Part shown: positions 25,964 to 36,881 of the stretch, piece after piece
Position numbering within the stretch: position 1 is the stretch's first letter
How the letters are laid out: each line of letters starts with the position of its first letter
Assembly: GCF_002845985.1 (NCBI RefSeq)
Contig: NZ_PDFK01000001.1
Location: 558,001 to 622,000, forward strand
DNA length: 64,000 nt
Origin: Lysinibacillus fusiformis
GTDB lineage: Bacteria; Bacillota; Bacilli; Bacillales_A; Planococcaceae
Reading direction: 5' to 3'
Notes under the pieces: generated by a model
The model's input: the letters and a program-made list of their open reading frames with translations, nothing else
Told to the model about the DNA's origin: nothing
Databases searched by the model: none
Translations under genes and position numbers: made by a program

Positions 25964-26000
25964 CACAAAAAAAAGCGCCTAGTTTTACCCTAGACGCTTT
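25964..26000 (-). terminator. Intrinsic terminator after codY
   Basis: Minus-strand arms at 25990-26000 and 25972-25982 form an 11-bp stem with one G-U pair and a 7-nt loop, followed by a run of U. It ends the xerC-hslV-hslU-codY transcript and largely separates it from fla/che. Confidence 0.9.
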
Positions 26001-26022
26001 CAGAATCTTCTTAAAGAAGTAT

Positions 26023-26802
26023 TTATTTCATTTTAATTTCTGCTAAAGCATTTAAGAATTTATCGTTTAGCACTTTAATATAAGTACCTTTCATACCTAA
26101 AGAGCGAGATTCAATGACACCAGCAGATTCAAGTTTACGTAATGCGTTGACAATCACTGAACGCGTAATACCCACACGGTCAGCAATCTTAGAAGCAACT
26201 AGTAAGCCTTCATTGCCATCAAGTTCTTCGAAGATATGCTCAATTGCTTCTAACTCACTGTATGAAAGTGAATTAATAGCCATTTGTACGACAGCTTTGC
26301 TACGGGCTTCTTCTTCAATTTCTTCTGATTTTTCACGTAAAATTTCCATACCAACTACTGTCGCACCATACTCTGCTAAAATTAGATCATCATCTTCAAA
26401 TTGTGAAGATAAACGAGCAAGGATTAATGTACCTAAACGTTCACCACCACCAACAATCGGTACAATTGTTGTTAAAGCGTTTTGGAATAAATCTTTGTTT
26501 TCAACTGGGAAAGCAGTATGTTCGTTGTTAATATCTAAATTTGATGATGTTTCAGAGATCGTAAACAAGCTATGTGTGTATTCTTCTGGGAACTGTCTCT
26601 CTTCGAACATTTTTTTCATACGCTCATTTTCAATTTGTTGGTGAATTGAAATACCTAATAATTTCCCTTTGCGACTTAAAATATAGACATTACTATCAAT
26701 AATATCGCCTAATGTATCAGCCATTTCCTTAAAGTTTACTGGTTTACCAGCAGATGCTTGAAGCATCGAGTTAATTTTACGTGTTTTTTCTAATAAATTC
26801 AT
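26023..26802 (-). CDS. codY: CodY, GTP- and branched-chain-amino-acid-sensing repressor
   Basis: CodY is the global nutritional regulator of low-GC Gram-positives. Bound to GTP and Ile/Leu/Val it represses genes for amino acid use, motility and adaptation. The 259-residue protein has the N-terminal GAF-type effector domain (about 1-155) starting [15 protein letters not shown], and a winged helix-turn-helix at about 200-235 with [15 protein letters not shown]. Length equals B. subtilis CodY. It starts at ATG 26802 behind TAGGAGGA and is last in its operon. Likely targets in this window are sdaAB-sdaAA and possibly its own operon. Confidence 0.98.
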   Translation of the reverse strand: MNLLEKTRKINSMLQASAGKPVNFKEMADTLGDIIDSNVYILSRKGKLLGISIHQQIENERMKKMFEERQFPEEYTHSLFTISETSSNLDINNEHTAFPVENKDLFQNALTTIVPIVGGGERLGTLILARLSSQFEDDDLILAEYGATVVGMEILREKSEEIEEEARSKAVVQMAINSLSYSELEAIEHIFEELDGNEGLLVASKIADRVGITRSVIVNALRKLESAGVIESRSLGMKGTYIKVLNDKFLNALAEIKMK

Positions 26803-26889
26803 TATATGTTCCTCCTATAAATAATCCGAAGAGTATTTATTAAATATTCTAAAGGTTTTTATTATTGAATGATACTAATTAGCTTTTTC

Positions 26890-28290
26890 TTACAATATAA
26901 ACTGTGACAAATCTTTGTTTTTTACTATACCCGCAAGTTTTTGATCTACATACGCAGCATTGATCGGGATACTTGCTGGTGCAATTTCAGAAGCTTCAAA
27001 CGATAGTTCTTCAAGTAAACGTTCTAATATCGTGTGTAATCGACGAGCTCCGATATTGTCAGTTTCCTGATTAACCTCCGTAGCAATTTCAGCAATTCGT
27101 TCAATAGCATCTGTTGTGAAATGAATTTCCACGCCTTCCGTTTCTAACAATGCCTTATATTGCAAAATAAGTGATTGGTCTGGTTCTTGTAAAATACGTA
27201 CAAAATCCTGTTTTGTTAATTTTTCAAGCTCTACACGAATTGGAAAGCGTCCTTGCAATTCAGGAATTAAATCTGACGGCTTCGACATATGGAATGCACC
27301 AGCAGCTACAAACAGCATATAATCCGTTTTCACCGCACCGTATTTCGTTGTAACAGTTGAACCTTCAACGATTGGTAAAATATCTCGTTGGACACCTTCA
27401 CGTGAGACATTTGCTGAAGAATTGCCTTCTTTACTAGCAATTTTATCGATTTCATCAATAAAAATGATACCTGTTTGCTCAGCTCTAGTAATAGCCTCTT
27501 GTGCCACTTCATCTGCATCTATCAGCTTATTCGCTTCTTCAACTGTTAAAATACGACGGGCGTCCTTCACTTGTACACGACGTTTTTTCTGTTTCTTCGG
27601 CATCAAACTGGATAACATATCCTGCATGCCACTATTCGCAGACATATCCATTCCCGTTCCTTGTAACGCATCAAAAATAGATGGATTTTGTTCTGTTACC
27701 TCCACAGTAACCCACTCATTTTCTAATTTACCGTTACGTAAATCAATCGCAATTTGTGCACGCTTAGAGCGTACTTCAACCTCATCTGTTGAAGAATCAT
27801 CAGTCGTTGGTTGCTCTTTACCACCAAATAGCATTTCAAACGGATTTTGCATCGCCTGTTTCTTACGTAAAGAAGGCACCAAAAGTTTCACAATCGCTTC
27901 ATTTGCTAATTCTTCTGCTTGTTCCTTAACAGACTCCATCATTTCTTCCTTTACTAGACGATGTGAGGCTTCTACTAAGTCACGTACCATTGACTCAACA
28001 TCACGCCCTACATAACCTACCTCAGTAAACTTTGTCGCTTCAACTTTCACAAAAGGAGCATTTGTAAGCTTAGCAATTCTTCTTGCAATTTCCGTTTTTC
28101 CGACACCTGTTGGTCCAATCATTAATATATTTTTAGGAATAACTTCATCCTTCATATCCTCATGTAACAACGAACGACGATAGCGATTACGTAACGCAAT
28201 GGCTACAGCGCGCTTAGCTTCATTCTGCCCAACAATATAACGATCTAAATGCTCAGTAATTTGTCTTGGCGTTAAATTTTTTTGCGTCAT
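26890..28290 (-). CDS. hslU: HslU (ClpY), AAA+ unfoldase of the HslUV protease
   Basis: HslU (ClpY, CodX) is the ATPase ring that unfolds substrates and feeds them to HslV. The 466-residue product has Walker A (G-P-T-G-V-G-K-T-E near residue 57), the pore motif G-Y-V-G-R-D-V-E, Walker B (I-I-F-I-D-E-I-D-K) and a sensor/arginine region G-A-R-R-L-H-T. It ends in S-Q-F-I-L, the C-terminal peptide that docks in HslV. Its ATG overlaps the hslV stop by one base (TAATG), giving tight coupling. Confidence 0.97.
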   Translation of the reverse strand: MTQKNLTPRQITEHLDRYIVGQNEAKRAVAIALRNRYRRSLLHEDMKDEVIPKNILMIGPTGVGKTEIARRIAKLTNAPFVKVEATKFTEVGYVGRDVESMVRDLVEASHRLVKEEMMESVKEQAEELANEAIVKLLVPSLRKKQAMQNPFEMLFGGKEQPTTDDSSTDEVEVRSKRAQIAIDLRNGKLENEWVTVEVTEQNPSIFDALQGTGMDMSANSGMQDMLSSLMPKKQKKRRVQVKDARRILTVEEANKLIDADEVAQEAITRAEQTGIIFIDEIDKIASKEGNSSANVSREGVQRDILPIVEGSTVTTKYGAVKTDYMLFVAAGAFHMSKPSDLIPELQGRFPIRVELEKLTKQDFVRILQEPDQSLILQYKALLETEGVEIHFTTDAIERIAEIATEVNQETDNIGARRLHTILERLLEELSFEASEIAPASIPINAAYVDQKLAGIVKNKDLSQFIL

Positions 28291-28835
28291 TAGTTCAGCG
28301 CCTCCACGATAATATTATGATTCGTAAATACACAGATTTCAGCAGCTGTTTCTAATGCCGCCTCAGCAATTTCACGAGCAGTCATTGTTTCACCTGCATA
28401 TTTTTTCAATGCTCTACCTGCAGATAATGCATAATTTCCACCAGAACCAATAGCCAAAATGCCATCATCCGGTTCAATGACTTCCCCTGTACCTGAAACG
28501 AGTAGCAATGTCGTTTTATCCATTACTAATAACATCGCTTCTAACTGGCGAAGCATTTTATCACCGCGCCACTGCTTTGCTACTTCCACTGCTGCACGCT
28601 GTAAATTACCATTATACTCATTTAGTTTGCCTTCAAACATCTCAAAAAGTGTAAATGCATCAGCGACGGAACCTGCAAAACCTGCAAGGACCTGCCCATT
28701 AAACAGACGTCTGACCTTTTTTGCTGTTCCCTTCATCACAACTGCATTTCCCAATGTTACTTGACCATCACCAGCCATGGCACAGCCTCCGTTATGATGA
28801 ACTGCAAATATCGTTGTCGCATGAATTTGTCCCAT
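28290..28835 (-). CDS. hslV: HslV (ClpQ), peptidase subunit of HslUV
   Basis: HslV (ClpQ, CodW) is the proteasome-like peptidase partner of HslU. The 181-residue product starts [12 protein letters not shown] and has the expected G-D-G-Q-V-T-L-G and G-S-G-G-N-Y-A motifs. Aligned with E. coli HslV, the catalytic Thr would be Thr7. The residue after the initiator Met is Gly, not the Ser that is reported to act as nucleophile in B. subtilis ClpQ. A six-residue leader would have to be removed to expose Thr7. The ribosome binding site is AAGGAGGAAGG. It lies 21 bp after xerC. Confidence 0.97.
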   Translation of the reverse strand: MGQIHATTIFAVHHNGGCAMAGDGQVTLGNAVVMKGTAKKVRRLFNGQVLAGFAGSVADAFTLFEMFEGKLNEYNGNLQRAAVEVAKQWRGDKMLRQLEAMLLVMDKTTLLLVSGTGEVIEPDDGILAIGSGGNYALSAGRALKKYAGETMTAREIAEAALETAAEICVFTNHNIIVEALN

Positions 28836-28856
28836 CTGCCTTCCTCCTTAGCTCTA

Positions 28857-29756
28857 TTATGCCCTTGGATGGGCATTCATATATGTTTGACGAAGATGCT
28901 CTTTTGTTACATGTGTGTAAACTTGTGTAGAAGATAAATGTGAGTGACCTAATAACTCCTGCACTGTCCGCAAATCTGCGCCATTATTCAATAAATGTGT
29001 GGCAAAAGTATGGCGAAGCATGTGTGGGTAAATTTTCGTATGGAGTGAGGCCTTGTCAATCATTTCGTTTAAAATATGACGTACCCCTCGAGGAGTAAGT
29101 TCCCCACCACGCATATTGACAAACAACTGCTGGTGACTAGTTTTTTTCATCAATCGTGGACGAGCTTGCTCTATGTAGTCCTGCATTGCTAAACTCGCAA
29201 ATTGACCAAATGGAATAATTCGTTCTTTTCGACCTTTTCCCATTACCCGTATAATCGAATAATGAAAATCTACATCCCCTACTTGGATTGAAGTCAGTTC
29301 ACTTACACGAATACCTGTCGCATACAACAGCTCTAATATAGCTATATTTCTCAATGATTTCAAATCATCACCAGTATTCGCATCAAATAGCTGCTTCAAT
29401 TCTTCTTCGTAGAAAAAATTGGGTAAACGTGATTCTTTTTTTGGATGATAAAGAGAACGAAATGCTCCGTCATCTAATCCGTACTGTCTATTTAGAAAGC
29501 GAAAAAAGGAGCGTATCGAGGAAATTTTCCTAGAAATAGAGGCCCTTGCTCTTTTCTCATCGTACAACTTTGTTACATAAAGACGTGCATGTATATATTC
29601 AACACTCGCTAAATCATCGATGCCCTCTCTTTGTAAAAAGGTTAAAAAATCTAGCAGGTCTGATTCATATTCTCGCACTGTATGAACAGAGAAGTTCTTT
29701 TCAACTTGGATGTAAAGCATGAACTGTTCGAGTGCATCTTGGGACGAAACTAACAT
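28857..29756 (-). CDS. xerC: XerC (CodV), chromosome dimer resolution recombinase
   Basis: XerC (CodV) is a tyrosine recombinase that acts with XerD at the dif site. The 299-residue product has the N-terminal SAM-like core-binding domain (about 1-90) and the catalytic domain with Arg in T-G-I-R-V-S-E-L, Lys in G-K-G-R-K-E-R, H-M-L-R-H-T-F-A-T-H and the nucleophile Tyr in Q-V-Y-T-H-V. I start it at ATG 29756 (M-L-V-S-S-Q), 9 nt after GGTGGTG; the upstream TTG reading is that site translated. It heads the xerC-hslV-hslU-codY operon as in B. subtilis. Confidence 0.95.
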   Translation of the reverse strand: MLVSSQDALEQFMLYIQVEKNFSVHTVREYESDLLDFLTFLQREGIDDLASVEYIHARLYVTKLYDEKRARASISRKISSIRSFFRFLNRQYGLDDGAFRSLYHPKKESRLPNFFYEEELKQLFDANTGDDLKSLRNIAILELLYATGIRVSELTSIQVGDVDFHYSIIRVMGKGRKERIIPFGQFASLAMQDYIEQARPRLMKKTSHQQLFVNMRGGELTPRGVRHILNEMIDKASLHTKIYPHMLRHTFATHLLNNGADLRTVQELLGHSHLSSTQVYTHVTKEHLRQTYMNAHPRA

Positions 29757-29786
29757 GGAAAGATTCACCACCAATGATTTATTAAT

Positions 29787-29801
29787 AATTTTCTCAAATG
29801 A
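29787..29801 (-). promoter_or_regulatory. Possible weak CodY box in the xerC-codY leader
   Basis: The plus-strand 15-mer AATTTTCTCAAATGA matches the CodY box AATTTTCWGAAAATT at 11 of 15 positions. It lies between the proposed promoter and the xerC ribosome binding site, where binding could act as a roadblock. AT-rich DNA gives such matches by chance, so confidence is low. Confidence 0.3.
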
Positions 29802-29812
29802 CTGACACTTGT

Positions 29813-29841
29813 AATATAACGGATAAATATTTCTTTGTCAT
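29813..29841 (-). promoter_or_regulatory. Sigma-A-like promoter of xerC-hslVU-codY
   Basis: Minus-strand ATGACA (29836-29841) and TATATT (29813-29818) are 17 bp apart, each one mismatch from consensus. It lies about 60 bp before the xerC start codon. Confidence 0.6.
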
Positions 29842-29999
29842 CTCTTACAAGTTTGTATCGTTTTTCATTTCATTAATAAACATACATACTGACACTAAAC
29901 CTATCTTCATAATATAGCAAGTGTAATTAGTTATAAATTGAGAAAATCTTCATACAAAATAATAAAATACGTCTAATTAAGCATTTTGTCTACAAAAAG

Positions 30000-30039
30000 A
30001 AAAAGCCTCTAAGAGTATATCAACTTTTAGAGGCTTTTT
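30000..30039 (-). terminator. Intrinsic terminator after trmFO
   Basis: Minus-strand arms at 30027-30038 and 30001-30012 pair over 12 bp around a 14-nt loop and run into U residues. It separates topA-trmFO from the codY operon. Confidence 0.88.
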
Positions 30040-30043
30040 GCAA

Positions 30044-31357
30044 TTAAATTGTTTGTGAATTCACAAAATTGCGAATTGAGCTTATTGCGCGTGTTGCATG
30101 CATTTCCGCACGTTCTGGTTTTGAACGACGACCAGGTGGTAATTCAGGGAATATACCGAAGTTAACGTTCATCGGCTGGAAGTTTTTCGACTGTGCTTCT
30201 GTTATATAACGCGCCATACTGCCTAATGCCGTTTCGAATGGGAAAATAATAGGCTCTTGTCCAAGTGCTAAACGAGCTGCATTAATTCCTGCAATTAATC
30301 CACTTCCTGCTGATTCAACATATCCTTCTACACCCGTCATTTGACCTGCAAAGAAAATATTCTTATGCTCACGAAGCTGATATGTTTTTTCTAAAACTTT
30401 TGGTGAATTAATGAATGTATTTCGGTGCATGACGCCATAACGTACAATTTCTACATTCTCTAACCCTGGAATTAGCTGTAGCACTTCCTTTTGTGGACCC
30501 CATTTTAAATGAGTTTGGAAGCCTACAATGTTGTAAAGGGTACCAGCAGCATCATCTTGACGAAGTTGCACAACCGCATACGGACGTTTTCCTGTTTTTG
30601 GATCTTCAAGACCAACTGGTTTCATCGGTCCAAATAACATGGTTTTCTCTCCGCGAGCTGCCATAACTTCAATCGGCATACAACCCTCAAAGTAAATTTC
30701 TTTTTCAAATTCCTTCAATGGCACAACTTCTGCTTCGATCAAGGCTTGACGGAAACGATCAAATTCTTCCTTTGTCATAGGACAGTTTAAATAAGCCGCT
30801 TCTCCTTTATCGTAACGAGATTTCAAATAAACTTTATCCATATCTATGCTATCTTTTTCGATAATAGGTGCTGCTGCATCGTAGAAGTATAAATAATCCA
30901 AGCCAGTTAAACCTTGAATTTTTTCAGCTAAAGCTTTTGATGTTAGTGGACCTGTAGCAATAACTGTTATACCCTCAGGAATCTCTGTGACTTCTTCATG
31001 AATGACCTCCACAAGTGGATGGTTTTTCACAGTCTCTGTCACATAGCCCGCAAATTCATGACGGTCTACCGCCAATGCACCTCCAGCTGGTACTGAACAC
31101 TGATCTGCTGCCTTTAAGATAACCGAATCTAGCGTACGCATCTCTTCTTTAATAACGCCTACAGCATTTGTTAAACCATTTGCACGCAATGAGTTAGAAC
31201 AAACAAGCTCTGCAAATTTATCAGTATGATGTGCCGGAGTTTGCTTTACTGGACGCATTTCATAAAGTCTTACTTTTACCCCACGCTTTGCAATTTGCCA
31301 TGCAGCTTCACTACCAGCAAGACCTGCTCCTATTACATTTACTACTTGTTCAGTCAT
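30044..31357 (-). CDS. trmFO: TrmFO, folate-dependent tRNA (U54) methyltransferase
   Basis: TrmFO (Gid) makes ribothymidine at position 54 of tRNA using methylenetetrahydrofolate and FADH2. The 437-residue product (ATG 31357, M-T-E-Q-V-V) has the FAD-binding G-A-G-L-A-G-S-E-A near its N-terminus, the conserved L-V-C-S-N-S-L-R region with its Cys, and [15 protein letters not shown] near 330. Length matches the 435 of B. subtilis. The start codon lies 20 bp after the topA stop; longer readings overlap topA. The ribosome binding site is modest (GATGG). Confidence 0.96.
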   Translation of the reverse strand: MTEQVVNVIGAGLAGSEAAWQIAKRGVKVRLYEMRPVKQTPAHHTDKFAELVCSNSLRANGLTNAVGVIKEEMRTLDSVILKAADQCSVPAGGALAVDRHEFAGYVTETVKNHPLVEVIHEEVTEIPEGITVIATGPLTSKALAEKIQGLTGLDYLYFYDAAAPIIEKDSIDMDKVYLKSRYDKGEAAYLNCPMTKEEFDRFRQALIEAEVVPLKEFEKEIYFEGCMPIEVMAARGEKTMLFGPMKPVGLEDPKTGKRPYAVVQLRQDDAAGTLYNIVGFQTHLKWGPQKEVLQLIPGLENVEIVRYGVMHRNTFINSPKVLEKTYQLREHKNIFFAGQMTGVEGYVESAGSGLIAGINAARLALGQEPIIFPFETALGSMARYITEAQSKNFQPMNVNFGIFPELPPGRRSKPERAEMHATRAISSIRNFVNSQTI

Positions 31358-31376
31358 GTTTCTTACCATCTTCCTA

Positions 31377-33455
31377 TCATTGAGTTGGTGCTTCTTCATA
31401 GTCACATTTCGTACATTGAATTTGCACACCTTTTTTTATCTTTTTCTCTACTAATAATGCATTACATTTTGGACATGGTCTACTAATTGGCTTGTCCCAT
31501 GATACAAATTCACATTCTGGATACTGATTGCAACCATAGAATAGACGTTTTGTTTTACTTTTTCGCTCCACAATTTCGCCTGTTTCACAGGAAGGACATT
31601 TTACACCAATTGGTTTCATAATAGCTTTTGTATTTCTACAATCTGGGAAGTTTGAGCAAGCCATAAATTTACCATAGCGACCCAGTTTAAAGACCATAGG
31701 AGATCCACAAAGTTCGCAATCCTCTCCAGCAGGCTCATCTTTAATCACAACTTTTTCCATAGCTTCATCTGCATGTTTTACATGCACTTCAAAATCTGTA
31801 TAAAACTCTTCCACAACACTTTTCCATTGACGGTTGCCTTCTTCAATATCATCTAAATCTTGTTCCATTTGTGCTGTAAATTCGATGTTTATGATATCTG
31901 GGAAAAATTCTAGTACGAGTTGATGTACAATTTCACCTAGCTCTGTTGGCATAAAGCGTTTAGCATCTAATACAACATAGCCACGGCGCTGAATTGTATC
32001 GAGGGTCGGTGCGTATGTGGATGGGCGCCCAATGCCTAGTTCTTCCATAGTTTTAACAAGTCGCGCCTCTGAATAACGTGGTGGTGGCTGTGTAAAATGT
32101 TGTTTAGGCTCAATTTCGAGCGATTTTACTTGATCACCAATTGCCATCTCAGGTAAAAGCTTTGTCGTCTCCTCTGTTTGATCGTCAGTACCTTCGATAT
32201 ATAGTTTCATAAAGCCTGCGAATTTAACTTGTGAGCCGTTTGCACGAAATAGTACATCACCATTTTGAAGATCTACAGCTACTGTATCAAGAACTGCTGG
32301 TGCCATTTGGCTCGCGATAAAGCGCTCCCAAATTAAACGATATAAACGTAACTGATCACGACTAAGAACTGCTTTTAATTCTTCTGGTGTTCTCATTGTA
32401 CTCGTTGGACGGATCGCCTCATGAGCATCCTGTGCATTCGAAGCCTTCTTCGTTTGTTTTATATCTGTTGCAATAAATTCTTTGCCATATTTTCCTTCAA
32501 TATAAGTAACCGCTTCTGCTTTTGCCGTATCTGAAATACGTGTGGAATCGGTACGCATATAGGTGATTAACCCGACTGTTCCCTCTTTTTTCCCAATATC
32601 AATACCTTCATATAATTGCTGAGCTAGCATCATCGTTTTCTTAGCTCGGAAATTTAATTTTCTTGCTGCCTCCTGCTGTAAGGAAGATGTTGTAAAGGCT
32701 GGTGCAGCATTACGCTTGCGTTCTTTTTTCGTAACATTGACAACATCAAAGTTTGTTCCTTTTACATCTTTTAATATTGCCTTTACTTGTGCCTCATTTG
32801 TTAATTTAATTTTTTCTTTACCATTTCCATAGTAAAGCGCATCAAATGTTTTTTTACCTTTTTCAAACGTTCCTTCAATTGTCCAATACTCTTCTGGTTT
32901 AAAGTTTTTAATTTCATTTTCACGATCAATGATCATACGTAGCGCTACAGATTGTACACGACCTGCAGATAAACCTTTTTTCACTTTTTTCCACAGTATC
33001 GGACTAATGTTATAGCCAACAAGTCGATCCAGAATACGTCTTGTTTGTTGTGCATCTACTAAATCCATATTGATTGGACGTGGGTTTTTAAAGGAATCTA
33101 TTATCGCATCTTTGGTAATTTCGTTAAATACCACACGACAATCCGAGTGAATATCAATATTTAGCGCAGTCGCAAGGTGCCAAGCAATCGCTTCTCCCTC
33201 GCGGTCTGGATCGGCCGCTAGATATACTTTCTTCACTTTTTTAGCCGCAGATTTTAATTCCTGTAAAACAGGTCCTTTACCGCGTATCGTAATATACTTA
33301 GGTTCAAAGTTATTTTCTGCACTAACACCCATTTGGCTACGTGGAAGATCTCGTACGTGTCCAACCGACGCTTTTACTTTATATTTCTTTCCTAAATATC
33401 GTTCAATCGTTTTTGCTTTTGCTGGTGATTCTACAATCACTAAATAATCCGCCAT
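31377..33455 (-). CDS. topA: TopA, DNA topoisomerase I
   Basis: TopA relaxes negative supercoils by transient single-strand breaks. The 692-residue protein has a TOPRIM domain with acidic [10 protein letters not shown] near residue 80, the active-site Tyr in T-Y-M-R-T-D-S-T-R near 295, and three C-terminal zinc ribbons: C-x2-C...C-x5-C at about 579-604, a second at about 620-645 and a third at about 663-685. Length matches B. subtilis TopA (691). It starts at ATG 33455 behind AAGGGGGAG and lies between dprA and trmFO. Confidence 0.97.
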   Translation of the reverse strand: MADYLVIVESPAKAKTIERYLGKKYKVKASVGHVRDLPRSQMGVSAENNFEPKYITIRGKGPVLQELKSAAKKVKKVYLAADPDREGEAIAWHLATALNIDIHSDCRVVFNEITKDAIIDSFKNPRPINMDLVDAQQTRRILDRLVGYNISPILWKKVKKGLSAGRVQSVALRMIIDRENEIKNFKPEEYWTIEGTFEKGKKTFDALYYGNGKEKIKLTNEAQVKAILKDVKGTNFDVVNVTKKERKRNAAPAFTTSSLQQEAARKLNFRAKKTMMLAQQLYEGIDIGKKEGTVGLITYMRTDSTRISDTAKAEAVTYIEGKYGKEFIATDIKQTKKASNAQDAHEAIRPTSTMRTPEELKAVLSRDQLRLYRLIWERFIASQMAPAVLDTVAVDLQNGDVLFRANGSQVKFAGFMKLYIEGTDDQTEETTKLLPEMAIGDQVKSLEIEPKQHFTQPPPRYSEARLVKTMEELGIGRPSTYAPTLDTIQRRGYVVLDAKRFMPTELGEIVHQLVLEFFPDIINIEFTAQMEQDLDDIEEGNRQWKSVVEEFYTDFEVHVKHADEAMEKVVIKDEPAGEDCELCGSPMVFKLGRYGKFMACSNFPDCRNTKAIMKPIGVKCPSCETGEIVERKSKTKRLFYGCNQYPECEFVSWDKPISRPCPKCNALLVEKKIKKGVQIQCTKCDYEEAPTQ

Positions 33456-33547
33456 CTATGTCTCCCCCTTAGCGAGGTCTATTACTAATTTTTTTAAGTT
33501 ACCTGTTGCAAAATGTATAACAGATTTTAAGATAATGCAACTTTTTT

Positions 33548-34444
33548 TCAATTTTTGTTAGAAAAGAGCTCCAGTGTTTCAACGATTTGATGACCATTCA
33601 TGACTGGAATTGCACCTTCTAAAAGTAATTGATTGGTCCCCTTAGATTGTGTCGCATCAATAGGTCCAGGCACCACAAATACATCTTTCCCCTGCTCTAA
33701 TGCGAGCTCTGTCGTAATAAGCGTACCACTTTTTAGGGCAGCCTCTGTCACAACTAAAGCTCGGGATAAACCACTAATGATTCGGTTACGCATCGGGAAA
33801 TGCCATTTTTCAGGCTTCATATGAGGGGGATATTCCGTTATTAATAGCTGGTGCTCTGCCATTTGTTTAGCAAGAATCTGATTTTCTGCTGGATAGAGAT
33901 AATTAAAACCATGTCCAAGTACAGCAATTGTGTGACCACCCATATCAATTGTTGCTCTATGTGCCATTGTATCAGCACCTCTAGCAAGCCCACTAACGAC
34001 CGTATAACCACTTTGAACAAGAGGCGGTACTATGAGGTCCATTGCCCTCTTAGAATACGCTGTAGCCTTCCTAGAGCCTATAATAGCTATCTGTTTGTTA
34101 TTTGTTAACAAAGAATACTGACCTTTCACATACAATACAGTAGGTGGATTGGATATTTCAAATAATTGCGCCGGGAAATATGGATGATAAAACGGTATGG
34201 GGAAAATATTGGCTTGTGCATACGCAGCACCAAAAGGTTTTATCATAATTTGTCGAAAACTTTGAGAGAGCTGATATGCTTTTTGTGCCGATATTTGTAG
34301 AATTTTCGCTATCTCATCATGATGAATGTCTTCAAAAGAGCTTAACATATTTACCGGGGACAATAATTGTTGAAGTTTCTGAAGAGGTAACGGGTATATA
34401 TAATGCAAAGCTAGTAATCTCTGTGTATCTACTGCAAGGATCAT
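33548..34444 (-). CDS. dprA: DprA (Smf), DNA processing/RecA-loading protein
   Basis: DprA binds incoming single-stranded DNA during transformation and loads RecA. The 298-residue product has an N-terminal helical extension (about 1-75) and a Rossmann-like domain with I-I-G-S-R-K-A-T, V-S-G-L-A-R-G-A-D-T-M-A-H and F-P-M-R-N-R-I-I-S-G-L-S. It lacks the C-terminal winged-helix domain found in some DprA proteins, as in B. subtilis (about 297). It begins at ATG 34444 behind AAAGGAGG. Its presence suggests the lineage has kept a competence-type gene, but other competence genes are not seen here. Confidence 0.94.
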   Translation of the reverse strand: MILAVDTQRLLALHYIYPLPLQKLQQLLSPVNMLSSFEDIHHDEIAKILQISAQKAYQLSQSFRQIMIKPFGAAYAQANIFPIPFYHPYFPAQLFEISNPPTVLYVKGQYSLLTNNKQIAIIGSRKATAYSKRAMDLIVPPLVQSGYTVVSGLARGADTMAHRATIDMGGHTIAVLGHGFNYLYPAENQILAKQMAEHQLLITEYPPHMKPEKWHFPMRNRIISGLSRALVVTEAALKSGTLITTELALEQGKDVFVVPGPIDATQSKGTNQLLLEGAIPVMNGHQIVETLELFSNKN

Positions 34445-34603
34445 TCAATAAACCTCCTTTATAATAGAAGAAATTAAATGACCGCATGATAATGCAACAC
34501 AACTTTTCATCATTATTTATACATCTGCCATAAAATTGTCGTTTTTTTCATAAGTAAGTAGGAATTTGTTTCATGAAATATGATAGCAGCGTGTAAATAA
34601 TGA

Positions 34604-34632
34604 AAAAGATGTAGCCGCAATAGCTACATCTT
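34604..34632 (-). terminator. Intrinsic terminator after sucD
   Basis: Minus-strand arms at 34623-34632 and 34606-34615 pair over 10 bp around a 7-nt loop, followed by U residues. It ends the sucC-sucD transcript before dprA. Confidence 0.85.
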
Positions 34633-34637
34633 CCATT

Positions 34638-35540
34638 TTAATGGGTTTTACACTTTTCGTATAGCCCTTTTTCTTTAATTACTTTAATCAATGTTTCACC
34701 AATGACAGAAGGTGTTTCTGCAACTTCGATACCAGCAGCGTTCATTGCTTTAATTTTCTCAGCTGCTGTTCCTTTACCACCAGAAATGATCGCACCAGCG
34801 TGACCCATACGTTTTCCTGGAGGGGCAGTTTGTCCACCAATAAAGCCTACAACAGGTTTTGTCATATTTGCTTTAATCCATTCAGCTGCTTCTTCTTCAG
34901 CCGTACCGCCGATTTCACCAATCATAACTACTGCGTAAGTTTCTGGATCATTATTAAACGCTTCAAGAACATCAATGAAGTTTGTACCGTTGACAGGGTC
35001 TCCACCGATACCTACAGCTGTTGTTTGACCAATACCAGCTTGCGTTAATTGGTGTACTGCTTCATATGTTAATGTACCAGAACGAGAAACTACTCCTACA
35101 TGGCCTTTTGTATGAATGTAACCTGGCATGATACCAATTTTACATTCATCAGCTGTAATAACACCTGGACAGTTTGGACCTACTAAGCGAGTCTTTTTAC
35201 CTTCCATATAACGTTTAACTTTCACCATATCAAGGACAGGAATGTGCTCTGTGATACAGATCGTTAATTCTAATTCAGCATCAACAGCTTCTAAAATTGC
35301 ATCTGCCGCAAATGGTGCAGGTACATAGATAACTGAAGTTGTAGCACCTGTTGCAGCTACAGCTTCTGCTACTGTATTGAAAACAGGAACTCCCTCGATC
35401 TCAAGTCCACCTTTACCTGGTGTTACACCTGCTACGATTTTTGTGCCATACTCAAGCATTTGCTTCGTATGGAAAAGAGCTGTTTCGCCCGTGATCCCTT
35501 GTACAATTACCTTCGTATCTTTGTTAATAAATACAGCCAT
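34638..35540 (-). CDS. sucD: SucD, succinyl-CoA synthetase alpha subunit
   Basis: SucD with SucC converts succinyl-CoA to succinate in the TCA cycle with substrate-level phosphorylation. The 300-residue protein has a CoA-binding Rossmann domain ([12 protein letters not shown] near residue 14) and the phospho-His in [12 protein letters not shown] near 245. It also carries G-P-N-C-P-G-V-I. Length equals B. subtilis SucD. It lies 19 bp after sucC. Confidence 0.98.
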   Translation of the reverse strand: MAVFINKDTKVIVQGITGETALFHTKQMLEYGTKIVAGVTPGKGGLEIEGVPVFNTVAEAVAATGATTSVIYVPAPFAADAILEAVDAELELTICITEHIPVLDMVKVKRYMEGKKTRLVGPNCPGVITADECKIGIMPGYIHTKGHVGVVSRSGTLTYEAVHQLTQAGIGQTTAVGIGGDPVNGTNFIDVLEAFNNDPETYAVVMIGEIGGTAEEEAAEWIKANMTKPVVGFIGGQTAPPGKRMGHAGAIISGGKGTAAEKIKAMNAAGIEVAETPSVIGETLIKVIKEKGLYEKCKTH

Positions 35541-35559
35541 TGTTCTCTCCCTGCCTTCC

Positions 35560-36720
35560 TTAGCCTACTAGTCCCACAATTTTTTGTGCACCGTCAGCCA
35601 TTGAATCCGCTGCAACGATGTTTAAACCAGACGCATTTAAAATTTCTTTTCCAAGTTCTACATTTGTACCTTCTAAACGTACAACTAATGGCACAGCTAA
35701 ACCGATTTCTTTAGCAGCCGTTACAACACCCTCAGCGATAATGTTACACTTCATAATTCCACCAAAAATGTTTACGAAAATGCCTTTTACGTTTGAATCA
35801 GAAAGGATAATTTTGAAAGCCTCTGTTACTTTTTCAGCTGTTGCACCGCCCCCTACATCTAGGAAGTTAGCAGGGCTACCGCCATAATAGCTAATTGTAT
35901 CCATAGTTGCCATAGCAAGACCAGCACCATTAACCATACAGCCAATGTTACCCTCTAATGAAATATAGCTTAAATCATATTTGGATGCTTCGATTTCTTT
36001 TGGATCTTCCTCGTCGAAATCGCGTAATTCGACAATATCCTTATGTCTATATAATGCATTGGCATCAAAATTGAATTTAGCATCTAATGCCACTACATCA
36101 CCTTGTCCAGTTACTACAAGTGGATTAATTTCTACAATTGATGCATCTTTGTCGATAAATGCTTGATATAAGCCTAACATTAATTTAACAGCTTTCCCCA
36201 CAAGGTTTGCTGGAATATTCATATTAAACGCCATACGACGTGCTTGGAAGCTTGTTAATCCAACTACAGGATCTACTACTTCTTTGAAGATTTTTTCCGG
36301 ATTTGTTTCCGCAACTTCTTCAATATCCATACCGCCTTCTTCAGATCCCATCATCGTAACACGAGATGTGGCACGGTCTAATACTAGACTTAAATAGTAT
36401 TCTTTTTGGATATCAGAACCCTCTTCAATATACAAACGTTTTACTTCTTTTCCTTCTGGACCTGTTTGATGAGTCACTAAAATTTTCCCTAATAACTCTT
36501 TTGCGTATGTGCGCACCTCGTCAAGATTTTTAGCGATTTTTACACCGCCTGCTTTACCGCGACCACCTGCATGAATTTGCGCCTTGACAACTGTTACGTT
36601 TGAGCCAAGTTCTTTCGCTACTTTTACTGCTTCATCAGGGGAAAAAGCAACTTTTCCGTTTGGTACTGCTACACCATATTTTCTCAGAATCTCTTTCCCT
36701 TGATATTCATGGATATTCAT
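35560..36720 (-). CDS. sucC: SucC, succinyl-CoA synthetase beta subunit
   Basis: SucC is the nucleotide-binding beta subunit, with an N-terminal ATP-grasp domain and a C-terminal CoA-ligase domain. The 386-residue product (ATG 36720, M-N-I-H-E-Y-Q-G-K) has [11 protein letters not shown] near residue 45, E-I-N-P-L-V-V-T near 197 and G-G-I-M-K-C near 320. The GGGAGGATG site fixes the start; the longer M-M-G-G-C-I reading is the site itself. A promoter lies 53-81 bp upstream. Confidence 0.98.
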   Translation of the reverse strand: MNIHEYQGKEILRKYGVAVPNGKVAFSPDEAVKVAKELGSNVTVVKAQIHAGGRGKAGGVKIAKNLDEVRTYAKELLGKILVTHQTGPEGKEVKRLYIEEGSDIQKEYYLSLVLDRATSRVTMMGSEEGGMDIEEVAETNPEKIFKEVVDPVVGLTSFQARRMAFNMNIPANLVGKAVKLMLGLYQAFIDKDASIVEINPLVVTGQGDVVALDAKFNFDANALYRHKDIVELRDFDEEDPKEIEASKYDLSYISLEGNIGCMVNGAGLAMATMDTISYYGGSPANFLDVGGGATAEKVTEAFKIILSDSNVKGIFVNIFGGIMKCNIIAEGVVTAAKEIGLAVPLVVRLEGTNVELGKEILNASGLNIVAADSMADGAQKIVGLVG

Positions 36721-36772
36721 AATACATCCTCCCATCAAACATTTGCATAGAATTGTTTTACTAACATAGACT

Positions 36773-36801
36773 ATTCTAACGAAACATTCTGATAAAGTCT
36801 A
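36773..36801 (-). promoter_or_regulatory. Sigma-A-like promoter of sucCD
   Basis: Minus-strand TAGACT (36796-36801) and TAGAAT (36773-36778) are 17 bp apart, with two and one mismatches. No clear terminator separates it from ylqH upstream, so some read-through is possible. Confidence 0.5.
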
Positions 36802-36881
36802 CACTTTGTCTTTAGTTCGAATTTTCTCTCTTATTATGACGCTTTTTTCTATTTTGTGTACTAAAACAGCTTGCAAAACAG

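Noticed and set aside
26830..26850. Imperfect 9-bp inverted repeat in the hslU-codY spacer
   Set aside because: All A-T pairs but few, one mismatch, no U tract; not convincing as a terminator or operator.
28857..29999. Looked for a dif recombination site near xerC
   Set aside because: No 28-bp dif-like sequence found; dif is expected near the replication terminus, not at this locus.
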